The notes under the pieces: model-generated
What the model was told of the DNA's origin: nothing
Database searches by the model: none
The model's input: only the letters and a program-made list of their open reading frames with translations
Shown here: piece after piece, positions 10,496 to 21,313 of the stretch
Layout of the letters: the number at the start of each line of letters is the position of its first letter
Position numbering within the stretch: position 1 is the first letter of the stretch
Position numbers and translations under genes: made by a program
NCBI GenBank assembly: GCA_030734395.1
Contig: JAUZTG010000016.1
Coordinates: 2,108,001-2,172,000 of the forward strand
Length of the DNA stretch: 64,000 nt
Direction: 5' to 3'
From: Sarocladium kiliense
Taxonomy: Eukaryota > Ascomycota > Sordariomycetes > Hypocreales > Sarocladiaceae

Positions 10496-12154
10496 CTAAT
10501 AAACCTTCTCTCCCTCAAACCAAGTCTCGATGATTTCCGACTTGAGAAGCCTTTGTGCCTTCCATTCCATATCCACAATCACGAAATCCGCCTCCTTTCC
10601 AACCTCCAGCGTACCCGTCCTTGTGTCATCAAAAACACTCGCCGCAGCACCTCTACTGGCGGCCACAACACTCTCGCAAAGGCCGAGCCTGAAATGTTCA
10701 TTCACTACCTTGTCATAATCCTCCTCTCTCGCCGACCGTCGTGTTGTCGCCACGTAGATGTTTCTCAAGGGAGCCCACGGCGCGGTAGGACTGTCACTCC
10801 CAAGAGCTACGAGTGCGCCAGAGTCAGCCATCTCGCGATACGCAAAGGCTCTGCCGCAGCGCTTTTCGCCGATCAGCCGAGGCCAGGCTCGGAGGATGGC
10901 TGGATCAGCATGTACAGGCTGGATAGACGCTGTGATGCCAAGTTTACCGAGGCGTTGAGCGTCTTCAGGAGAGGCAAGCTCTAGATGTTCGATGCGATGA
11001 CGACGGCCAACTGAGCCATGCTTTTCAAGAGCATCAACGGCCATCTTTATAGCAGCGTCGCCAATAGCGTGAAGTGCGATTTGCATACCTGCCTCAGAGG
11101 CTGCCTGAATCACAGGGTCCAGGTCTTCAGGTGTCCAGACTGGAGGTGGCGATGGAGATGGCTTGTCTGACTCAAGCGATTGGTTGTAGGGCTCGCCCAG
11201 AAATGCTGTACAGGCGTCTACGATGCCGTCGCAAACAACCTTGATGCCGACAATTCTGAGGTTTGGCGAAGTTTGCGCATTGAATTTCTCCTGCAGCTCC
11301 TTTGCTCTCGACAATTGTTTGAGACGCTCTTCTGTCGTACCCACCGGCTTCATCAGCCAATACGCCGCGATGCGCATGGGGAAGTTCGGCCGGTTCTTTA
11401 CCAGGTCGATCAGAGCGTCCCAAGCTGGTTCATCCATTGCCATATCCACGAGACCAGTGTAGCCATTTGAGTTGTAGTTCTCAATTGCAGCGAGAATAGA
11501 CTCCTTCCGCTCCTCAAAGGTGTACATCATGGCCAGTCTTGGCCACACAATGCTCAGTACTGCACCCTCCCCGAATACGCCATTTGGCTTGCCATCCGCA
11601 CCACGCTGGATTGTGCCGCCAGGGGGGTCTTCGTCGATATCCATGACATCCAGTGCATATAAAGCTGGAGTGTTGCACCAAGCGAAGTGAAGATCCTTGC
11701 TGTCGACTATGATTGGCCTTGAGTCAATGTCATCCAGGTCTGCAACCGAGACGCCGTCTGGAGTCATGGATTGCATCCATTCTTTGGCCAGTACACGGGG
11801 AGCATCTGGGTTCTCTTTGGCAAAAGCCTTGATGGTAGATCGGATATCTTCGAGGCTTTTGCAATGCGCCAGGCTGACCTTCTGAAGAGAGTGCCCGAGT
11901 TGGAGCAGGTGAACATGACCGTCAATGAAACCCGGCAAGATTGTCTTTTGGTTGAGATCGATAGTAGTAACGTCGCCGATCGTGGCGCCTTCTCTTATGG
12001 ACAAGTCATCAAAAGAGCCGACTGCTTGAATGACCCCATTTTGTACCAACATGGAATCAGCGAAAGTTGGCTCATCATCTCGACCAGCGGAAGTCTTGGT
12101 GAGGATCCGACCATTCATGAACAGGGTAGCTGGATCTGCTGGTTTGGCCGCCAT
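10496..12154 (-). CDS. YtcJ-type amidohydrolase (amidohydrolase family 3)
   Basis: Single exon, 552 aa from the ATG at 12154; an in-frame ATG at 12190 would add 12 residues. Metal-site motifs run in order: GFIDGHVH near the N-terminus, HAIGDAAI in the middle, HRIEHLE, then SIQPVHADP and LGSDSP at the C-terminal end of the barrel. This is the full set for the TIM-barrel amidohydrolase 3 (PF07969) group, which hydrolyses amide or related bonds and is usually cytosolic. The N-terminal strand LFMNGRILT with the C-terminal EADFVIVD forms the usual composite beta-sandwich. It lies just downstream of an NCS1 permease and near a hydantoinase fusion, so a role in cyclic amide or nitrogen use is possible. 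The substrate cannot be read from sequence. Confidence 0.9.
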   Translation of the reverse strand: MAAKPADPATLFMNGRILTKTSAGRDDEPTFADSMLVQNGVIQAVGSFDDLSIREGATIGDVTTIDLNQKTILPGFIDGHVHLLQLGHSLQKVSLAHCKSLEDIRSTIKAFAKENPDAPRVLAKEWMQSMTPDGVSVADLDDIDSRPIIVDSKDLHFAWCNTPALYALDVMDIDEDPPGGTIQRGADGKPNGVFGEGAVLSIVWPRLAMMYTFEERKESILAAIENYNSNGYTGLVDMAMDEPAWDALIDLVKNRPNFPMRIAAYWLMKPVGTTEERLKQLSRAKELQEKFNAQTSPNLRIVGIKVVCDGIVDACTAFLGEPYNQSLESDKPSPSPPPVWTPEDLDPVIQAASEAGMQIALHAIGDAAIKMAVDALEKHGSVGRRHRIEHLELASPEDAQRLGKLGITASIQPVHADPAILRAWPRLIGEKRCGRAFAYREMADSGALVALGSDSPTAPWAPLRNIYVATTRRSAREEDYDKVVNEHFRLGLCESVVAASRGAAASVFDDTRTGTLEVGKEADFVIVDMEWKAQRLLKSEIIETWFEGEKVY

Positions 12155-12554
12155 GGTGGAGGGTTGTCCAGTACGGCTTGGATAACGCATCGGGTACCTT
12201 GCGGCAGGGTCTAAATGGTGTAGTACAGGACATAAAGTTATCTTCGGTCAGGTTAATGAGACAGCAAAGAGGTCAACGTGTTCCGAGCCCGGAGTGGAGG
12301 CTGACAACCATGTTCAGGTGTGGAGTGTTGTTGATAGCATACAGGCTATCTTACACCTGAGAGGTTGGACGCTATCAGTTGGTGCCGATAGCTACCGCGA
12401 GCACCAACTAACATCACGCGACATTCGCAACCTCGTTTCCATTGCAGAAGAACTCTGGTAATCGGCTCTCTATTACCGAATTAAGGCTACGGATGCCTCG
12501 GGTTAAGATTTTAGCTATCTTTGTTGAGATTGCTCGAACTCAGCCCTCATCCTC
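12155..12554. other. Intergenic: amidohydrolase promoter, permease 3' end
   Basis: Between two minus-strand genes. No gene or strong motif recognised. Confidence 0.5.
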
Positions 12555-14437
12555 TCAAACCACGGTGCGGGAAGTGTCCGGGTTCTTTGCAGCCCCTTCA
12601 TCGACGATAGTAACTGCAGCCGGGTCTTCCCCCATGCCGAGACGTTTCGGTGCCTCCCAAGGTGTGATGCCCCTCTTGATCGCGGCCTCCTCCTCGAATG
12701 TGCCGTAGATATCCTCTTCATCTTGAAGTCCAGCGCCTTTGGGCTTAGAGATCAGGCAAAGCGCAATGTATAGAGATGCAGACATCGCTGCGCCAAATAA
12801 GTAGTTCCCGCGATAGTAATTGAGCGCACCTTCGGATACAGTAACACTAAGGTTGACATTGGCGATCATCCCCGGCATCGCTGGAGCAAAGCCAACAACC
12901 CAGGAGATGATGGCGCGCCAGTTGAAGCCGAACGTGTACCAATATGAACCTTCTGGAGACCCGGTGTATAGCTGGCTGATCTGGATCTTCTGGTGACGGA
13001 TGATCCAGTAGTCTGCGAGCATAATGCCAGTCAGAGGTCCGAGAAAGACGGAGAATGAAGCAGCAACTGCAACAAAGACGCTGGCTGTGTTGTAAAACTC
13101 CCAAGGGCAGACTGCCCAAGACAAAGCTGCACAGAGAAGGGTACCGCGTCGGATGGAGATCCAGTTAGGGAACAGACCAGCAAGGTCCATACCAGCAGCG
13201 TAGCCGTTGCCCAAAATGTTCTCAGCGATCTGGCCAAACACGAAGCCGAAGCTACAGAAGAAAGCGCCAGCACGCGCTTTGGGGCTGTAGTCATCCAGCA
13301 TCCATTGGAACACGATTGAAAGCGGGTTCCACATAGGCGCCTCTAACTCGGGCCAGACCTTGAGAGAAGCAGAGGCTGAAAGCATCGCAAAGAATGGCAC
13401 AACCATGCCGAAGAGGAGAGTCGAAATAGTCATGCCAGGAACCTGGACACCCTGCTTACGGGCGAAACGGGTGAAGTCACTTTGGTTGACAATGCCAGCT
13501 GCGATACCACCCACAGACGCAATGATGCCGTAGACCCAAGCCCAAGCAGTAGTGAGAAGAGGGTTCTCCTGGCGAGCGCCAGATTCAAAAAGAGGTCCCG
13601 CTCCGCCTGCAGTAGTGCAAGTCCAGATAGTGATACCGAGCATGACAAACAGGACAACAATGTTGGCTGCAATCACGTATCCTTTGGCTTTCTCAGGTTT
13701 GATGAACTAAAGCAGCCATCAGAGTCTGTCGATACGACTGAGTATAGGAGTATACATACCAAGAAAGGGACAGAGATGATGTGGAAGAGGACGAAGCCAA
13801 CGAGATCCCGTGTCACCATGTTGGCACTTGCGGGTAGCGTGTTTTCCATCATCAAGAAGTTGTAACTCCAGCTGCTCAACATGGCAGAGACGCAGAGCCC
13901 TCCCAACCAGGCTTGGGATCCGTACCAGACGATAGAGAGCATGATTCGCATCGCTTGTGTGATGTAAGCACCCTGCATGCCCATGATGATTCTACGAAGA
14001 GTTAGTATAACTGCTAGACGGAAGAGGGATTTCAAGACAACCTACCTCTGCGCGACGGAGAAACCAATATGCCAATCAGCACCCATCCAGCCATTGGCCA
14101 GAATCAGAGCGAGAATCAAAAATCGAGAAAGAATCATTACACCGACCGTCTGGGGCATTGTTAGGCCGAGGGAGAGAAGGGAAGCAGCGGCAGTCCATGC
14201 TGAGATGCAGATACTGATTCTTGTTAGCGGGCGCTTTATATGCGCGCGAAGACGTCCTCGTGTCCATGAAGGCCTGACTTACCTCGCGATGGATCCCCAT
14301 CCAATGTAGGCCCAGATGCCCCATACACGCCGACTCGGTGGTAGGGGCGCGATGTCGGGGTTGATCCATCTGTCGGTTGCATAACCACGGATGTTGTCGT
14401 CGCTCACGCGGAGCTTGTCGAGGAGATTCTTCACCAT
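12555..14437 (-). CDS. NCS1 nucleobase/hydantoin-type permease
   Basis: Four exons, 14437-14283, 14213-14046, 13991-13760 and 13706-12555 (568 aa). Each join is in frame and introns are 53-69 nt. The start is the first ATG, giving KNLLDKLRV...DRWINPDIAPLPPSRR, the conserved N-terminal region of fungal NCS1 Fur-type carriers. It is followed by WAYIGWGSI, NGWMGADWHIGFSVAQR and MGMQGAY....R.MLSIVWYGSQ. The hydrophobic profile fits the 12-helix fold of Fur/Fcy transporters and bacterial Mhp1, which take up uracil, allantoin, uric acid or hydantoins with H+ or Na+ at the plasma membrane. It is divergently transcribed from a hydantoinase-DUF917 gene across 823 bp, which suggests a hydantoin or ureide substrate. 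Specificity is inferred from context only. Confidence 0.92.
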
Positions 14438-15260
14438 GTTGACGGAGTTGACTGCCGTATGATTTGTTGAGTTGCTTGGTTGAAGGGAGCAGCCCAGGAG
14501 CGATGGGTGGAAGATGGCGGGATATTATACCGAGAGTCTCCGTCTGCGCTCAGTCCTTCGAGCTAAACGAACATGGTTCCTATCTCCAAGGAACGTCGTT
14601 AATAGAACTGATCGTGCTGAGTGTCCGTTCCAGAGCCTCGGATCTGGGGGAAGAGGATGATAAGAGGGCCAAAGCCAACCTTGCACCCAATTGAGGCCTG
14701 GATATTAGAGACCCAATGGCGCCACGCTTATCGAGGGGGGCAAAGTCCAGGTGCTGCGTTGCAACCCCAGCTCTATCAACTCCATGTGATGGCCATGGTA
14801 CACGCGCCCCGCAATATCAGCATGGAAATCAAGACCCTTGGAGGTGTCGGCCCTGTGGCGCTTGATCCTCCTGCATGAACTCGGCAACGTTAAGGATAAT
14901 GAGGAGCGAGGTATCCAGCGAAGGGACCCCCGTCGAAACGAACGAAGCGCGGCCAATCACAGGATAAGCTGGGGGTTGAGTCCCCTCAAAACTAAGATAA
15001 AGAAGGTCTAGTTTCCTCTCCATCAGACCAACAACTCGACCTTCTGATAGCGTAGATAGCATCGGAGTTTTCTCCACACGTTGGCGGCGCCACTCCCACA
15101 AGCCACTTGGCGACATTGCCGATGTCGCCCTTGTTTGGATGAACTGGAACAGCCACCAACTCTATATCTTAACGGGCAGCGATAGGAAATGCAGAACAAG
15201 GGCCAGTAAGCCTTGGCCTCTTCCGGAAATAACCCCCAAAAGTTGGTTGTTCGACTCACG
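14438..15260. promoter_or_regulatory. Divergent promoter, permease / hydantoinase, with several GATA sites
   Basis: Shared 823-bp upstream region. On the plus strand I count five HGATAR sites: 14658-14663, 14995-15000, 15045-15050, 15054-15059 and 15180-15185, plus GATAAG at 14963. HGATAR is the AreA/NIT2 nitrogen-control consensus. About 2-3 are expected by chance over both strands, so the enrichment is modest. Confidence 0.45.
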
Positions 15261-18200
15261 ATGGCTGTCGGGTCGCTTGCAGCTCCTGGCTCGCTGGTTA
15301 TTGGAGTTGATGTTGGAGGTGCGTGGCATCGCGATCTGCTGATAACGATCTGCGCATGACAGTGTTCCTGTCTATGAAACTTGCTTTACTTGTTCCGTTT
15401 GTTCGTTTGCTTGATGCGAAAGTGTAGCATCTGCTTACTATAGACTAGGAACTAATACCGACTCTGTTCTCTTGGACCTCTCGAAGCCTGGGACTTCGGC
15501 TGTTATCTCACATTGCAAATCGCCAACAACTCCAGAGGTCACGGATGGCGTCGAGGCAACTCTGAAGACCCTCCTGTCTCGCCTACCTGTTGACACACCA
15601 GAGGAGGGTACTGCACTACCTGATCCTGCGTCCGTCACGGCTCTCGCTATTGGAACCACGCACTTCCTTAACGCGATTGTCCAACGCGACGCCAGGCTCC
15701 TCTCACGCGTTGCAGTCATTAGGCTCGGATCCCATGGCTTCCTCGACGGTGCCCTCCCGTTTGCTGACTGGCCGGCCTCGCTTCGAGGTCTGCTTCAAGG
15801 CCACTCAGCAATCGTACCTGGTGGTGTGAATATCGATGGGAAGCTCGTGGCTCCTCTGGACCCAGCCTCATTGCAGGAACAAGCTCGCCTCATCCATGCC
15901 TCCGGTCTTCGTCATGTGGTTATTGTCGGCATGGGATCACCCATGGACCAGGACTTTAACCAAGAAGAGGAAGCGAAAAACGTGATTCTTGAGCAGCTGA
16001 GGACGCTGGACGCCATATACGCAGACTCAGTCAGGTTCGTGCTTTCTAGAGATGTTGCTGGCTCGGGTCTCCTTGCTCGCGAAAACGCTTCCATATTGAA
16101 CGCCGCTATCCTCGATTTCGCACAACGGACCATCCAGTCCTTCATTCGCGCCATGAAAAGCATAGGGCTGCAGTGCCCACTCTACCTGACATCCAATGCT
16201 GGCCATCTCCTTCCATACAGTGAGGCCATGAACTTTCCAATCAGGATCTTCTCTTCAGGTGCGACAAACTCTATGCGTGGCGCAGCATTCCTGGCTCAAA
16301 ACGAATTGCTGGGCGAGTCGGGGGCTGTGGTCATCGATGTTGGTGGCACTACCTCTGACGTCGGTGCCCTTCTACCCAACGGCTATCCGCGTCTAAGCAA
16401 GACCTATACGAACCTCTCCGGAATCAAGATCAACCTGGACATGCCATCTGTTGAGAGCATTGGTCTGGGTGGTGGATCGAGAGTCCGTCTCGAAGAGAAA
16501 ACTTCTGGCGACGTCAAAGTGTCAATCGGTCCTGACAGTGTTGGATATGCTCTCATCACCGAAGCTCTCTGTTTTGGAGGCAAGACTCTCACGGCCACAG
16601 ACATTGCAGTCGGGTCAGCGGATTCATCTTCCAGTGCTGCTGCTTCTATTGGTGACCCGAGCCTGGTGAATCTCTCTTCAGCCGTGATTCAAAGCTCGGA
16701 ACACCGTCTCAAGCAAATGTTTGAATCGCTGGTCGACCGCATCAAACTTACTCCAGAGGACTGTACCGTCATCCTCGTTGGCGGCGGTGCCATCTTATGC
16801 CCACCTGAGCTGCGAGGTGTCCGCCGCGTCATCAGGTCTGAGTACGCAGGTGTTGCGAATGCAATTGGTGCAGCTCTCGCCAAGATCTTCGGATCAGCGG
16901 AAGCGATGATCGATGCTGACGATGTTCATGGCGGTGTTGAGCGTGTTAAGCAGGCTGCCATTGCCAATGCTGTTGATAAGGGCGGAAGCACTGAGGAGGT
17001 CACTGTCCTCACAGAGTCTGTTCAGTGGGTGCCGTACGTTGAGGGAAAGAAAGAGGTCAGAGTTGATGTGGCTTGTCCTGCAGACCATGCGAGAGTATAT
17101 GCGAAGATGGTCCAAACGCCGCCACTGAAGGACGATGAACTCACGAATTCTGAAGAAAGTACTACTACCACCACTGAAAGCAAGACTCCCGATGGAAGCC
17201 TTGGAACAAAAGCCGCCACACCAGTAGATGACGACGTCGAAGAAGTTGACCTCTCGAAGTATCGACCTCAGATCCTCCCTTCAGGGGAATGGATAGTGTC
17301 GGCCACTGACCTCAAGTTCCTTGAGATTGGGTGCTACATCCTTGGCTGCGGTGGCGGTGGCTCTCCTTATGCTACCTATCTCGCTCTCCTCGAGCAACTT
17401 CGTCAAGGCGAGCGCCTCGCAATAGTGAGCCCGGACTCTCTACCAGACGATGCTGTATTACCGCCTATCGCAGCTGTTGGCACTCCAGCCGTGGGTCTCG
17501 AGCGAATCTCATCTGATGCTGTGTACCATGCCATCGAAAAACTTGGAGAGCACCAAGGCAACAAGGCAACGCACCTCCTGGCCTGTGAGATAGGCGGGAT
17601 GAATGGCCTCGCAACGTTGCGATGGGCGACGAAGCGATACAGCAATATCCCAGCCGTAGATGGTGATCTCATGGGTAGGCCTACATTACCCACGCTTCTG
17701 AAAATGGACCTCTAACTTCGATTTGATAGGTCGCGCATTCCCTCAGTTCGAAATGGTGTCGCAGTATGCCTCCGAAGAAGCTGAATCCATCAACGACCTG
17801 CTTCCGGTCGCGATATGCAGCGGGGATGGTCGAAGTGGCATCGTCCCTGCAGGACAAGCGGATGAGACATCTGCTGGGAAAGAAATCCGCAAGATTTGCG
17901 CTGAATACGGGTATGTCCGGCCAGAAGAACTCATTCATTCTCTCTCTCTCTATGGCGTATAGTAACTCATGTCATTACCATCAACAGCTTCGCTGCTGGT
18001 GCAGCTGGCAACCCTCTCAACGGTGCGAAATTCCGCCGCATCGGAATCCCCAATACCTTCTCTCTCGCTTGGAGAATCGGCAGAGCTGTCCGGCAGGCGC
18101 AAGTCACATCAAATATTGGAAGTGTGACAGACACTATCGTGGCGGCAGCGGGAGGCCCTTTGTCTGCGAAGAAGATCTTCACAGGGAAGATTCATGCTGT

Positions 18201-18714
18201 TGAAACGAAGATCACAGAGACGGGTCACTCGCTTGGTGAAGTTGTTGTTAAGAAGCTGAGTGACGATGAGGTTGAGCAGGACGCTGATCGCGGACTGGGG
18301 GCTGCTTCAGAAGACTGGACCGAGGTCAGGGTGCCTTTCATGAATGAGAATCTGGCCATCTATGCGAAGGGTGCTGATGGCTCAGAAAAGGTATGTCTCA
18401 ACCATGCCTATTCCCACATATATTTGTACCTTGAGCTAACATGGCCGGTTCTCCAGGTTCTGGCGACTGTACCTGACCTGATCTGCATACTCGATGTCTC
18501 AACTGGCGAGGCTATCGGCATTCAAGAGTATCGATATGGCGTAAAAGTGGTTATCATGATAATGGCTCCACACCCAGTCTGGGCAACGAAGCGAGGCCTG
18601 GATATCGCAGGACCAAAGGCTTTCATGCTTCCTGAGTCTTACTCGTCCTCATTGGTGTACAGCAAGCCGAAGAGTGTGATCGAGGAATTCTTGCCGGTTG
18701 ATAAAGATGCATAG
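15261..18714 (+). CDS. Hydantoinase/oxoprolinase-DUF917 fusion protein
   Basis: Five exons: 15261-15318, 15449-17674, 17730-17910, 17988-18390 and 18457-18714 (1041 aa). The first, 58 nt long, carries GVDVGG, and splicing completes the ATP-site motif GVDVGGTNTDSVLL (Hydant_A_N). The Hydantoinase_A domain (roughly residues 200-480) shows VIDVGGTTSDVG and SIGLGGGSRV. A Ser/Thr/Glu-rich linker follows, then from about residue 635 a DUF917 domain beginning EIGCYILGCGGGGSPY. The family hydrolyses hydantoins or related five-membered cyclic amides, sometimes with ATP. The absence of a HyuB half and the presence of DUF917 separate it from 5-oxoprolinase. In bacteria these two domains are often adjacent genes; here they are one polypeptide. 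Neighbours are an NCS1 permease and a Zn2Cys6 regulator. Confidence 0.92.
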
Positions 18715-18781
18715 AAGGCTGCAAATGGATTTAGTCGCTGTGTATGATCGCATCAACACTAGGAATAAATCGTGTGATTAT

Positions 18782-20609
18782 TCAGATAGGCAAACACTCT
18801 CCAGGGTGTTCCTGAGCCAGCCTCATCCAGTTCCAGTCTTTCCCCTCGTCGCGTGCACGCCATACCACATTTTCCACGAACGTTCTGGTCTGGAGAACCG
18901 TGACAGTCTTTCTCTTGTCCAAGATGGAGTTGAAGATTTCGAGGACGGCCGAACGGTCCTCGGGGTCCTTCATCTCGCATGCCGCAAGAAATACAGGCCA
19001 CAGCAGGAGCTTGACATCGGAAGCCGGCAAATTACCGGCATAAAGAAGGATCTCGTGGGCCTTGTGAAGAGCTTCTGCCTCCGCTTCAGCCTCCTCCTCC
19101 GCAGCGGGTAAAGGAAGCGGGTCAGGCATGGAGAAAAGAGAGAGCTCCTGGGACGTTGAGTCAGCTTGGAGGAAGCTGAGAGCTGAGTCATCCCCTAAGT
19201 CGAATTGAGGGGACGGAGCGGTCAGGGCATGAGTAGGGATTTCTGGTGAAGGCATAGGGACCCGATGAACAAGGCGATATAGATAAAGCAGCGCTCCAGC
19301 TCGGTAGCAGGCTGCTTGAACGTGGAACTTTCGAGTCGTCTTGAATGATCCAGTCTTCACAACCGGCGGCTGCCAGGATTGCAACCGCTGTCGAAGGGAC
19401 TCGACCCGTTCAAGGGGCACTTCTTGTTCGAGAGATCCGACAGTGAGACCTAGGCTATCCTGGAAAAGATATGGTTGTAGAATCTGGTGTCGAAGCTCCT
19501 CGGCCAAGGCGCACAATTCCTCTAGAAGGGGCATAAGCGTGGCGGTACAACCGAGTAGCCGGTCGGGCTTGGTGCTTGCGTCGTAGTCAAGCCAGCAATA
19601 TGTCGGAACGCGGAAGCCCCGGAGGTTGATGAGGGATACAATGAGATCTTGTCGCGCAAGACCACGGAGGAGGTACCGACTCACGAAGGAGAGACTACCG
19701 CCTGGTGTGTGATGGTTGGAGATGAGGAAAGAAACGTGGTCTAGCAGCATAGGAATCGAGGTCGTCTGTCTCGGCTGAGCAAACGTGACGAGCTGTGGAT
19801 ATTGAGCGAACTGGTCAGCCCCAAAAGCTAGAAAGACTCGATGGGACAAGCCCGCATGAAGAACTCACCTCCATTGCGCAAAGAGCCAGGAGCAAATGCA
19901 GAGCCATCTCAAAGTATGAGCTCGATGGCTTCATCAGTCTCAGGTCGGCCAAGATCCTAGACCTCCGTGCCAACACGGGCTGATCAGAGCCTTGAGAGTC
20001 TCGAACATGGTATACATAGCCGATAGCTGCTAGAACATTGGCCACAATTGCTGGATCCTGTTGCAGTAGAAGCAAGGTGTTGGCGTTCATCTCCGTGACA
20101 AACTCATCTCCCATGACGAGTTCAGAAGGATGGCGGTTGAAGTAGAGTGCAATGTTCCGCTCTTCAGCCGGTGAGACGATGCCAGTGGGAAGAAGACTAA
20201 GCGATGAACCAAAGCTGTTCAGCCTGTAGTCAATTACCGCTGCTGGTGTTGGTAGTGGCATCTGACCAGCTGGGGATTTAGAGATAGCTGTTAGCGACAT
20301 AGAGTCGCCAGGAGTCGACACGGTCCTAATAGTTGCCGCATCATCATCTTGAATCGCAGTGCTGCCAGCAGGCGAAGGTGTGTCGACTGCCTGAGTTGCT
20401 GGCAATGGACGTGATCGCGGAGCATATCCTGGGCAGACGAGGCTCCGGCGGTGGCAGGTACCGCACCGCGGCTTGACTTCGTCACATTTGACCTTAGCTT
20501 TGCGACATCCTATACAGCCATTGCGAGATCGGCGAGGCCGGGGTGGTGGTGGTGATGATGCTGACGCTGCCCCTGTAGGAGCTCGCGATGCCGCGGCAGA
20601 GGACGCCAT
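18782..20609 (-). CDS. Zn2Cys6 transcription factor (fungal TF domain 2 type)
   Basis: Two exons, 20609-19869 and 19810-18782 (589 aa), joined by a 58-nt GTGAGT...CAG intron in phase 0 to give LLALCAME-FAQYPQLV. The binuclear cluster uses C32, C35, C42, C49, C52 and C59 (CX2CX6CX6CX2CX6C) after a Pro/Arg-rich basic segment. The remainder is the helical fungal_trans_2 (PF11951) region found in many pathway regulators. It is nuclear by family. The stop codon is only 67 bp from the hydantoinase stop (convergent), and the gene sits at the edge of the permease-hydantoinase group, so it is the obvious candidate local regulator. That assignment is inference from position. Confidence 0.9.
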
Positions 20610-21313
20610 GTCGGGAGAGTCCTTGCCGTAGTCCAGGTGCTCCGAATCTTACGATCTTTTTGCTCTGACAGATTCGCGTCCTGGGAGTGACAGAGCTGGA
20701 TAGAGCCAAACGCAGGGTCCTTTGATGCAGAGTCCGGGGTGCATGCGAGCAGCCGACGTCGGATGAGGTCCGAGGAGGGTTGGGAGGTGAGTGGATTCCA
20801 TCCCCGCCAGGGTAATCGAAGCAGCACTGCTTGAGGCAAAGACAGCAATAAGCGCAACACTCTTCGAATGGGACTTCGCAAAGACAAGAGCTTTTGTCAT
20901 GGAGGTTTTAGGCCATTGCAAGGGGGAACGCTCTTCAGGGCTGTCACTCTCGGCATTTTGTTTTTTACGCCCGCCCAGCGACTGCGATATCTTGCTGTCA
21001 TGCTGAGAAGCTGTGATCTTCACCAATAAGATGTTTTCTTAAGAGTATGATATACTGTTCTTCTGCTGGGGGGTTCGAAGGTCTTAGTCCTGACCCTTTG
21101 GAAATGAGGGTCTACAGATTTGTCTTCGCCTCAACCAGACCCAACGGTTTCAGCCATCATGCAGCCACAAGCATGCAGCAGAGAGCTGAACACAAGTCCA
21201 AAGGTACCATGATTAGTGAGACGTGCGCCAAGTATAAAAGGAACGGCAGATCTCCCGTTCTTATTGTATCATGTGCACCTTCCCTTGCAAAAGATGCAAA
21301 CGTAGGTTCAAAA
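20610..21313. promoter_or_regulatory. Divergent promoter with TATA box at 21233-21239
   Basis: Between the Zn2Cys6 gene (-) and the IPT/TIG gene (+). A perfect TATAAAA at 21233-21239 lies 75 bp before the chosen ATG at 21314, which supports that start over the upstream in-frame ATG at 21047. Confidence 0.5.
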
